64,000 bases of DNA from Acanthaster planci (taxonomy: Eukaryota; Echinodermata; Asteroidea; Valvatida; Acanthasteridae): assembly GCF_001949145.1 (NCBI RefSeq), contig NW_019091387.1:219207-283206 (forward strand), in the 5' to 3' direction. The translations under genes and the position numbers were made by a program. The stretch's first letter is position 1, and the number at the start of each line of letters is the position of its first letter. Under the pieces are notes generated by a model. It did no database searches. It was not told the DNA's origin and was given only the letters and a program-made list of their open reading frames with translations. Positions 13,601 to 25,600 of the stretch are shown one piece after another.

Positions 13601-16600
13601 TCTCTAAAGACTTTTCTCCGGTCCTTAACCTCGACCACCGCCCACCCCGACGCCACCACCCCACCCAAACACACCCTTCCTCCTTACCTGTCCTTTTCAT
13701 AGTCCCTGTGTTTCCCTTCTTCGCTGCTCTTGGGCGTCTTCTCCAGCTCTTTGCTGCCGCTCTTTCGCGACTCCTTCTTCACCTCCTCCGACGAGCTCTT
13801 CTCCGACCTCAGCGTCTTCTCCTCCTTCCTGCGCACTTTGTCCTTGTGGTTCTTGCCCTTGTCCTCCTTCTGACCTTTGTCCTCGCCATGAACTTTGGCC
13901 TCCTTCGTGACCTTCTCCTCCTTCCTCTCCTCGGATCTGCCAATGAAAGCAAAATGCAAAAGGGGCATGTCACTGATTCCTGTTTTGTTTATTTTGGGAA
14001 AAGGACAAGAAATAACTCCTATCAATGTCTTATAGCATCCAAAGAATAAATACTTGCCAAACCAATACCAAGCCAGGCACAGACCAACAGGACACTGACA
14101 CTTTCACAGTATACATCGACTATATAATAGTGTTCAAATATGAACACATACATATGGCATAGTTAATAGTATATTTACTTGGTTTTACTGTTTCACAGTT
14201 GAGTATTTAGCATTGCTGCTAGCTTCGTTGTATACTTTGTTGTAATCTCTAAATCTGTATAGAAGGAACCATGTGGGTGTAAATTCTCCAAAAAACACTG
14301 GAGACAGACCTTGGTTCTGCCTTGACGACTACAGGGCTACTGCTGGCAGAGTTAGAGGACTTCTTGACTGGTGCGGTGGGGTGGTTGCTGGACGGTCTGG
14401 TTCCTGATGGTTTTTCTTGAGAGGCCACTGAGGATTCCTTCCCTGTGCCGAGGAGCAAAACACACAGACAGGTTCCCTGGTCAACAATGGGAGGCACTGC
14501 GCAGCCCACGTCAGAGCTAAGGTCGCACATCCAAATCTGCCTGGCTATCAGCAATGGCACGTGCGGCTGAGAGAAATGAGCAAAGCTGCCGACTGACAGC
14601 TTCCACAGGTGTGTACGCGATGTCAAATCACAGCCCAACAAATTTGGACATGGCTGAAAACAAGGGGATTTCCCTGTGAACCGCTCACTGCACACCGGGG
14701 GAATAGTCCACATTTCAACTCATTTCAACAGAAAGTTTTAGGTGGACACTGGACAGAAGTGAAACACTTCAAAAACTGCACGAGGACAAAAATGGAGCAC
14801 CTGTGGCGGCTGAAGAGTCGGCTCTGTCGGCAGAGGTTGCTGGGCTTGCTGTGGGCGTGGCTGAGGGCTGGGCTGAGGCTTTCTTCGAAGTGGCCGCAGA
14901 GGTGGGTTGGGCCTTGGTGTCTTTGGAGTGAAACTGGTCCTCAGCGATCATGTGTGGCTTACGGGCCTTCAGCAGACCGGAGTAACTGCACCAAACAGTA
15001 CAAAAAAATATCGCACACCAAATTTCAACATCTAGAAGGCTCCTGAAGACTTGGCAGGTGAAAAAAAAATGTATCGCAACAGTATTGGAAAAAATGCAGG
15101 GGGGGTTTAGATTTCATCCCCAACCAGCTCTTTTAGGGTTTAGATTCAACAGAAGTACTTCACAAGAGAAGCTGGTTGGCAAATTTACGTGCAAAGTAAA
15201 ATCAGCGGGGAACCAGTTGCAAGGACTATCCAGCGTTTGACACGTTGACAGGTAACCAAGTTTACTAAGCTAATAATTGCTGTGCTAAGTACATTTCTCG
15301 TCTTGGTATGTACATGACATTGGTCTCTGTTCTCAGGCCTATTCAGCTTGCTCATGAGTGTTAAGCGAAGACTGTTAAAAAATCTAACCACAGAGTGCAG
15401 ATTTGATAAATGCTACAGATTAACAAAAACTGCCGCTGTCAGTTGAGCTGCGTACCCCATGGCCAGAGCAAAGAGGTCCGGTCGCTTGTCTTTCTCCTCC
15501 AATCGGATCTTGTCCACCCGCTTCTCCAGCACTGCACTAAGGTTCAGCACGAGCGGAAAGAACGTCAGAATCTGCAAGATGAAGACAGAAATCAAAGAAT
15601 TACATTTGGCCAGGGAAATCAGACTTCCGTTGTACGGTTTCAGAGCTTCATCAACACTAAAGATCTTCCCAATTTCTTAGTTCAAGCTGAAACTAGCTGG
15701 CAATTTAAAAGTGTGTGCACAACAGCACAGGGAAACTCTATGCAGGGCCAAAGAAATTGTACAAACTCAGAAGATGTTGATAAATTTTCTGACAGAGAAA
15801 TATTGAAACTATCATTATTTCCACAACCTCTGTACATATCTTTGTGATCAAGTATACACCGACTGCTTGTCTGGTAGTTTAAAAGTTCACCTGAATTCCC
15901 TAAGTGGGAAGAGTCTGCAATATATTACAATTACATTACTAAATCCATTGTGAAACAGTTGAATGTGGGAGGAGATATAAATAGTCAGATACCTTTGTCA
16001 GAAGAATCAGCGTGTTCCTGATCTGGGTGTAGTCCTTGGACTCTAGACATGACACAACCGCCTACAAAAACAGACAACATGAAAATGTGGAGTAATTTTC
16101 TCTTGAAGTTTAGACACTGAACTTGTTTGACGAAATGTTATTATTATGGATTCCTACAAGCTTTGAAAAGAGTTTCCCAAATCCATCATTCCAACACATG
16201 CAGGCAGTGTGCATTAGGACAGTCCCTTAAAAGTGCTATGAATAGCTTGTCTAATGATTCAATCTAGGAAGTGTAGAGGGCAGTGTGGCCTACAAGCTTG
16301 GGCCAAAGTAAGGGCATGCTGCTCATGCACACCGGCATCCACTTGTCTAATTCAAGCTCCACAAGGATACATCACAAAGAAGTGGGATGAATTTTCAATT
16401 GAATATGTACAACCAGTATCGGATTTGCATGTAATGAATATGCATGGCAGATGTGATGATTACCCTCTGGAAGGGAAACCTGTTCAAGAGGTCCAGGGGA
16501 TCGTGAAGTTGGAAACTGGAACTGACCTTGGTGAGTTTGTACTGCCACTTGTGACAGACGTGCCTGAAGTTCTCGTAGTCCAGCTGGTCTGCCTTGTTAC

Positions 16601-19600
16601 TGGACTCGGTCCCGCTGGCTCTTAGCACAGTCACAAAGCCAGGGTAGTTACCACATTCCTGAAAATCCCCCCCAAAATTGGTTTAAACAATGGCACACAA
16701 CAAACCCAAACACAATATAAAAAATATTTCTCATAGCCTTTTTATGAACCCTTGGACTTGTTTTTTAATTCTAGGAGAGAGCCAATGACCCTCAATGCTA
16801 AATTTTATCACTCAGCTGTGATGTGGCCAAGAGACTATGATGGACAATAAAGAGAACCTGAATTTCAGTGATCACACAGAAATCCCAGACAATTCATTTT
16901 TGGGCTACATGTCAAACATCAAACCAACGTTACGGACTTCTGACACTTCTCAAAATGTGACACAGCTCACTTTGACTTATCTTCAAAAACACAAAACAAG
17001 TTTTTAGGACAAGAAAAATCTGTCTGCAAACCTAAACCACATGGACACGTTCTAAACTTTGGCTTCAATTTTTTCTGTGACACTTCTGAGGTTTTTGAAG
17101 CAGGAAACTGAACACCGAAGACAAAGCAGGGATTTGGAAAACCCCTTGTGCAGTGGCTGTAAGTCTAGTCCCCTGTCTACCTTCTCATAGATGACCTTGT
17201 CACTGTGCCATCTCTGGACAGTCTTCAGCATTTCACAAAGGAAGCGACCATACCGGCTGGCCTCATTCTCCGTACAGCTGGCCAAGGTATAGGTGATGTC
17301 TTGAAACACCTGCACAATTTTAGCCACAACAACAGAAAATGACTAAGTCAGTCTTTGACACTGAACAAAGCTACTTTCCAAGTGATGACTTACTTCACGT
17401 TTCAGAGGCCCAAATTTAATGAAGAACTTTGTCATTCTTAAATGTTAATTTTGTTTCAACTAATTTGAAAAATTACTATTTTTCATAGCAATGTGCAAGA
17501 TGTTGTGCAAGGTGATGTTTACATGTCTGCAACTACCTCCAACAATCTGTTTGGAAATATTTACGTACAGGGTTGCAAAACACAAACAAAAATACAAACA
17601 AACCCAGAAGATTCATGACCGCATGAACTTGATGCTGGCATTCAAAATGTTCCTGACTATAACCTTGCTCATTAGGCCATCAGTTCGTTCCGACTTGCCG
17701 TCATTCGGCAAACCCCGTCTTGTCTCCTGCTATCATAACCTGTTACCCATTCCTTGGTGTAAATCAATATTGTGGTAAAATGTCTTGCCCAAGGACACAA
17801 ACACAAAAATCCCAATTCCAGCACAAATGACAATTTTGAGCGCGAAAACACATCTGATAATTTTCACAAGGCAAAAATACCCTGACTGTTTCTCACTAAC
17901 TACTCACCCTATCATAGCAGAGTAACGTGGAGAAGTTTTGGGTCTTGAGCTGGTGCACGGTAAGGACAAACCTGGCGCAGTACAGGGCGTCGCTGGCCGT
18001 GAAGCAGCAGCGGGGGAAGATGCACAGCTGCAGGAACTGGGTGATGGTCTCGTTCTTGGTGGACCCTGGTGGAGACACGGATTCAACCTATGAAGTGTCT
18101 GCAAAGTGCTCACAGACATTTGTCTAATGCCTGTCGCCTTCTTTAGTTCCGGCCAATTTTGAATGGACCAGTTCACCGATCTACTCTAAGCAGAGGTACT
18201 CCCACACCAGCAAAGCACGGACAGAACTTGGTGGGGATGACTTCAACTGCACCGGTGCAGCACGAAAGCCATTCATATCCACTGAAATCGGTAGTGTTTG
18301 CTCAGCGCAGCCTGCGCCAAGCATGCAAAGTGTGCGCGCAGTGTGTCCTGATCAAAGGGATGGAGCTCGTAAGCCTGAAACCACTTCAGTTTGGTTGAAT
18401 AACTGATCCACCCAGTTTGATGAGAGTCAAGGAGTAATTCAGCACGAACACCGTGGAACAAAACGAGACCTTGTCCTGTCAGTGATGGCTAGACTTAGTC
18501 TAATAGATAATCTACAACCAGCTATATTGGTCACACAGCTGGATGCTAACAGCTACGTGCATTGCAACACAGAGCTGGGAGACAGGCGTGTTGTCTGAAT
18601 CATACCAAACTGACAGTAACAATGCCCGCAATTGTTTTTCTAAATGTACTAAAATAAAAGACCACACGGTTACCACATGGAAATGAAATAAAATGCTGGT
18701 TTGATACGCACTCGCAGTGAACCAGTTTTCACATTCACTCTTGAGCCTTGCCAGTACCCGACTGCAGTGCTCTGCTTGTTTCTTCTCTTCGTCTCGCAGC
18801 TTGTCCATGATCATGTTGTGACGCTCACGCTCCTTTTTACGTTTAGTCGAAACCTGATTAAAACAGGACAAAAATTGGCACTCTCTAGCTCCATACTTAT
18901 TCACCACAAAAAGAACGGTCTTCAAAAAATGAAACTTGATAAATTCCATGTCGACATTCAGGGCCAGTGGGATGGTCATAACCACTGTGCACATTTCAGC
19001 TATATTTTAGGCCGGCAAAATGAGACTTTGGCAGGTCAAGTCATGCATTATTTTGAAGTAAAACTGCCATCTTTGATTCTCCTTTGATATCAGAGAAACG
19101 GTCACGTAATACAATCACAGGAATGACCAACATCATGTTACTCTGAAGAGTGGCAATAGACATCTTGGGTTGAAAGAGAGGCTAAACTGGCAAGCTTTAT
19201 CAACTAGCATGGGTTCTAAAACAATGGCTTAACACTGCATGCATTCATAACACAAAAGAGCCTTTGTTTTTTTGCAAGGGCAACCTCACTTTCACTCCAA
19301 TAAGGTTACTCTGCACATTACGTTCATTCAGCCATGCTGCCCTTGCCCGTTCAAGTATCAAATGAAGATTAAGGGAACGACATGTGACTTAGTAAGTTAG
19401 TGCCCTGGCCAATAGCCACCGGCCAATGAAAATATTTCTGAACTGAAAAATACGGCCTCACCATATCTTTGTTGTCCTCTAGGCTGTTGACCTGGGCGCG
19501 GATCTTGTTGACCTCCTTATCATAGCTAATGCTGGGGACGTAGAGATCGTACATGGACAGGGTCCAGAAGGTGCAGTAGAACTGAGGACTGATGTATCAA

Positions 19601-22600
19601 AAAAAAACTAAACAGTCACATCACAGCCCGAGTTTCAAAGATCAAGGTTCCATTTTAGGCAAAAAAAAAACCTAAACCAAACGCTCAAACAAAGGGTTAA
19701 TTTGACCAAGTCATGGTTTCCTTAAAATGAACAATCCTGATCTAATTCCAGACTTGTTCTTATCAACTTCAAATTTCTCTGGCCGATGGGAGTGGGGCAC
19801 GTTCACCAAAACTGCAAAGGGTGAGCATCTCCTATAGGGACCAAGAGCCACTGTACCTGGGCCCTTCACAGCCTTTAAACAAGTCCACACTCACTGCATA
19901 CCTGATGTCATCCCACACTTTGGGTATGTGCAGCGCCCGTACGCTCTCAACCAACGAGGCTAATACGGTATGCACGGCGGTGACATAACATTGCATCTTC
20001 TGTAGGCTGCTCAACTTCTGGCTGTTGTTGGCCGATCGCTCCTGCTTGCGCAGCTCGTCAAATTTAGACTGTTAGCGAGGTGAAAAACACAAAAAGCGGA
20101 AGTAATTTACAAATCACTCCCCCTTCACACTCAAAGTGATGTAGAGTCAAACCTCATTTATAAAACATCCTTTGGACTCTGTAGATTACCTTGTTATAAG
20201 AGGAACCTTTATAATCAAGAATAAAAATAAATAACGAACAAAGGATTGTGACCTACACAATCCCTTGTTATATTAGTTGAATGTTGCATAAACAAAGCTC
20301 TCATTAAACAAGGCTCAACTGTACAAGATCTTAGGATGTCCTTCACAAAAGTCTTCAAATAGGGCACAGTAACAAAAACTGATGAGGGTTTCTCCTTTAA
20401 CCCTAACCCCCAAGGGTGTATGTAAAATCTATTGAAATTGGAGGATTTGGGACTGTTAGGGTTAATAGTTATCACTACTGACCCTATCAGTCCTTATTCT
20501 ATCAACTTTGAACACAACATAAATGGGGACTTAGTGTAAGGCATGATCAAACACATTGACTGGGGTTGCGTTGGAAACGGCTACTTCTACAAGGCAGAAC
20601 TAAGGCTATGTCCAAGTCAACTGGTTGCGGCTAAGAGTATCACACGCGTCTATGGGAACCTGTGATAGCCGCTAGCCAATAGCTTCAGCAAGCACACATG
20701 CTTCAACCACATTTGCATACCATCTCAGTCAAGTTCCCCTAGTTAGTCCTTTTGGACAATTCACACAAAGCAACAGGGGATGGCTTTCAACCTAAAGCTT
20801 GTGGGTGACACAGAATGCCTGGTTTAAAATCATCTCTCATTCAACCGTAACTCAAACAAAATCTAAAGCATCCCCATCGTGTCCGGCGATGACTTTTCTG
20901 GACTTACGTTGATGGCATGCATGCACATGGGCCGATAGAGGAAGAAGGCACATTCTGGCGTGAGGTGGTACTCGGTGACCATGGTGGACAGGGCGGGCAG
21001 GTGCTTGGCGTAGTCCTCAGTGCCCAGCTGGTTGGCCAGAAAGTTGCCCAACTGCACCAAGGTGTCTTGACACTGAAAAGTGACAGACCGTGACGTATAT
21101 TATGACCAGGCTTCGATCTTTACAGCGGCCACCAGCGGCCACTGCCGCGATGCCCCAGTGAATAGCCATGATGCCTTTTAACAACAGCGCGTACCTTTCG
21201 GCCACTTGGCCGACGTGCCCCTCTTCAATGATCAGTAGGCCTATTTTAAAGTTGTTTCAACTTTCAAGTTACCGTTTAGCGCTTGTGTTTTTGTGCACGG
21301 CCGGCTGCATCGGGCACTATTTTTTTCACAGACTCGTTTTGCAAGGCCTTGTAGACAACATGGTATAGCAACCGCATCAATGTAGGCAAGTTTTGTAATT
21401 CTAAAAACTTGGCACCAGACTACTTCTATCCATAGACTGGTTACAGGTCGCAGCACAGTATTACACATTCTGCATCGATTGGATTCTGTACATTACACAT
21501 ATTGAGACCGAGTCACTGATATTTTAAGATTGCGGATGGGAGTACGTGTACAACCCAAGTCTATTTTTTTCTTCGTTTCTTCGTTTCATGCGGGCACAAC
21601 AGAGAGCTTCTACTGGATAAATGTTTGTGAACCAGTGACCGACTTGCTTGAATTGCACTGTTTGTGAGTAATTACATTGATTTTCAAAATACAGACAGTG
21701 TTACCTTTATGGCATCATGAAGAGTGAAAAAAAAAAGACACGACACCAAATGGTAAATTAAAGTTAGCACAGTATTAATTTTTTTTTACTTTTTACAATT
21801 TCAAGCAGTGCCACTGCTCAGCATGTGAACAGAAACAGTGAAAATTGCAGGTTGAAAGTTAAACACCATGTTGAAATTGAAGGAAAGTCTGTTAAAGTCA
21901 CCAATAAGTACAAGCTCCAAAGTGGTCTTGTGCCCTTTCAGTTGGCCTTGGTGCCCTTTGGTTTTTGGGAGCCTTCGAGGCCAAGTGACACTGACCCTCT
22001 GAAGCTTAAGGTTGAAGCCTAATTATGACAAACTCACAAAGTGGCACAAATTCCTCGCGAGACATGGGATTTAAAGCAATCAACAGAGCCACCAACTGCC
22101 GAATGGTTTCAAGCCCACTGACCCACTCCCCACCCAAAGTTGAAACACGTTGATACTTTTGAGAACCTCCCGGGAACATCTGCCTTTCTAATGACTGAGG
22201 TGCCTTCTAAATAATCAAAAATATTCTTCTCAAAAGGCATGTATATTGAATTGGAATGTAGTGTTGGGTACTAGGAAAAGTAACCCTCTAATCCTCCAAC
22301 TGATCTTCCACTTCCGGGGAATACAGACAGAACTAATGGGGTTTGCCGTTTGAAAGTCTGTTTTCTATGGGCACACAAAATATTTGACATGAAAGCTGGT
22401 AAAATGTTGTTCACTCAGAGACTGCATATAGTACGCAGTAGTTGTCTTTACTTGGACTTTGCATCAGAACATGAAGCAAGCAAAAATCGGATCAACTTTT
22501 ACCAGTCTTGTCACACTTGGAATCCACTAGGGATTTCTGTTGGAACCGGCCAATTTCTTCTGAAGGGGGAAACATCCACTGGCTGAGCGTACCTGATCGT

Positions 22601-25600
22601 GAAGCTGGCCCAGCAGCTTGACGTGGCCGTCCGAGCCCCCCTTGAAGACCACGTTGAAACGCTCCTGCGACATCAGCATGCAGAGCGCCACCGCCAGGTG
22701 GTCTGTCAGCAGCGCGTCCTTCAAGCGCTGCGAGGACTTCTTGGTGTTGCGCACCTGGGAGAAGTAGCCGCCCTGGAAACAGGAGACAGGAAGAAACGAG
22801 AAGCTTGTATTAAAGTCTGCCGCTTGAAAATATGACCATAGCTTAATCGTTATAGGCATGTGATTGGGCGATCAAAAAAAGATATTTGTTATGTTTTCCA
22901 CTTTGTAAGGGCATACATTGGAAGAAAAAAAATACCTGAGCACTGGAAATGGTGCTCTTCGGAGGCTAGATAATTTACCAACCTGAAATCTATCCCCATT
23001 TTTCTCCAAGCATGGATGGTTAAGGGCACTGTGCTTGGCATGGAATCAAGAGTTGCCAAGATTGCCATTTCGTTTGCTGGCTCTCGCCCCTAGTAAAAGC
23101 CAGTTCGTGCTTCGGGCAGATGCGAAAGCGAACTTGATGTCATGAAACATTGGCTGCAAAATTTGCCCTAAATGAAATGCACTCAACTTTTGCAAATTCA
23201 CAGCATCATTGTTTGATCTGAGGGCACAAATCTGCTTTCACATCAGCTTAAACACCAAGCATGAACCGGCCAGCAGGTTGTAGGCAATCTTGTGTCTAGA
23301 GTTAGGTTGAGGTCTTCCTACCTCGGCACGGAGGAGCTCGCCCCCCGCCAGTGCATCCAACTGGTCAGGGGTCATCTCCTCGGTGATCTCGATGCCTGCC
23401 ATCTTGACGATGATCTCCCGCAGGATCAGCAGGTCGTAGCTCTTGCCCGCCTTGAGCTGGTTGGTCACGTACTGCAGTAGGCCCGTCAGCTCGATGTTGT
23501 ACTTGCGGAACATGGTGCCACAGAAACTTGCCAGACCTGAACAAAAGCCAAACCGACAGCTGATTTAACACCCTACGTTTGAGAGCGGTGGCCACTCCGG
23601 CTCATTTGGGGTTTTTGTAAGGTGGACTAGCTTTTAAGCCAATATGAAACCCAACTGTCAATTCTCTAAAACATGGTTCTGCAGCATTTTCATGGCTTCC
23701 AGACTACATGGCCCAAGCACTATGACTCCGCATTGGGCATTTGAGTACAGACCTCACCACTGCCTTGCTTCAGAGCTGGAGTTTAAAGGACACAAGAACT
23801 TCTCAGCTTAATATCCAGCATTGTAGAGGGTGTTATTATGAAATTTACAAAATTTGAGGTTTCTCCAAAAGCTTGTGAATTCAATTTGGTGTTCAAGAGA
23901 GAAGTGCAGATAAAGTGCTTAAAATATTGAAATTTGAGAGCTGTATTTTATAATATGCGCATTTCAGCGAAATGGGTTTACACATTTGGGCACTCATTAT
24001 TAAGAACTTTATAAAATTTGAGGTTTCTCCAAAAACTTGTTAATTCAATTTGGTATTCAAGAGAGAAGTACAGATAAAGCGCTTAAAACATTGAAATTTC
24101 AGAGCTGTATTTTATAATACGTGCATTTCAGCGAAATTTGGGCACTCATTATTTAATCTAAGATGCCATCATATATATTTAAAATTCTTTTACAATTCTG
24201 CTGATGCCACGACTGGGACAGACTGTGACGGAGCCCCTCCTAACCACTTGCTCAGATCCAACCTGTACAACGATTCCTCATATCCACATACATGAATGAC
24301 CTTTGAAAGAGCCAAAGTTTAAGCAAGCATTGCTACGACTGAATCCCACTCACTCTGTATCCACAATGACAGGTTGGTGTCGTCGTGCTTCATGCGTTCC
24401 TTCTCTGGGTTGGCTAGGGCTTCTATCACGCAGTCTGGAGAGCACAAACTCGTTAAGGAAAGCAAGCGATTGTAACAGTGTCCCAAACATACTTCAACCT
24501 TCGCTGCAGCTGTAGTTGAAAGTATCACAAGTCATCCAGTCTAAAATCACAAGCTGCGCAAATAAACAGAGACAAAATGACTGCTGTTGTGAAAGGGGCT
24601 TGTGAAGGGACTTGTGACTGGACTTGTGAAGGGACTTATGACTGGACTTGTGAAGGGACTTATGACTGGACTTGTGCCTGGACCTGTGAAGGGACTTGTG
24701 AAAGGACTTGTGAAGGGACTTATGACTGGACCTGTGAAGGGATTTTTGAATGGACTTATGATGGACTTGACTACAAGACTAGTCAGATCTTTAAAAAACG
24801 ATCATTTCTCATTGCAGGTTTGAAAGGATACACGCCAGCACATCGTACGATAGTGAGGTGAGATACTTTAAGGAATCCACCACTGGGCCAATGAAGTTAT
24901 CATACCGTTGGATGGTCGATAAGACCTGAAAATATCAAGTTCAAAAAAACAATACAAAGAAGAATCAGTTGTTGCCTAACTGTTTGGGTAGGTTGATGAG
25001 GACTATCCTGTATCCATCCAGTAACATCAATTTGAGAAATAAAAGCAGGAAAAGTATAACGACATTTAGAGTGATAGCAATGTTAGCAACATCGACTCCT
25101 TATTGAATTCAAATACTACTTCATTTTTTTGTCAACCAGATTTTCCACCGTGAAGTCAATCGAGCTTGAAATCAGCCTATTCTAAATACTTAAAGTGAGA
25201 AAACGGCCTTGAACATTTGAGATCAGTGTAGAAAAGAGTCAGTCTGAAACGGACACAGAACATTTTACACATCACAAGGATCGTAAATTTAATATGAACT
25301 GTAGATGAATCAGAACCCCATTGAGTAATTGACGAGGTCTTTCTTCACTCGTAACTGTCCTCAATTCTGCCTGGTTTTTTGGCAAACCACGTCACAAATT
25401 CTCCTCAATTTCCAAACATTCGTTTCCCCGGCAGGGTAACAAAATCTTACATATTCAAAGAGGATGCCGGGGTTGACATGGCTGAGCTTGCCGATCTGCC
25501 TGCCCAGCGGCTTGACGTTGTCCTTGGTCAGTCGCTTCATGATGTACTTGGCCCGGTCAGTGGTCACCGCTTTGATTCGAATCAGGGGAGGGTGGATGGC

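Noticed and set aside
18295-18345. Similarity between CTCAGCGCAGCCTGCGCCAAGC here and inverted sequence near 50960-50990
   Set aside because: Short and imperfect; I could not extend it into a convincing repeat pair by eye.
20398-20412. Interstitial telomeric repeat (TTAACCCTAACCCC)
   Set aside because: Only one to two TTAGGG-like units are present, and they form the ends of a dispersed repeat instead.
24830-24835. THOC2 exon 15 donor two bases earlier (GC/GTGTAT)
   Set aside because: It breaks the frame with exon 16. The GCGT/GTATCC donor restores the conserved A-Y-C-V-I-E-A reading.
24577-24861. Cys/Trp-rich repetitive open frame
   Set aside because: A translation of the 12-bp minisatellite; it overlaps the end of a THOC2 exon on the opposite strand and has no independent support.
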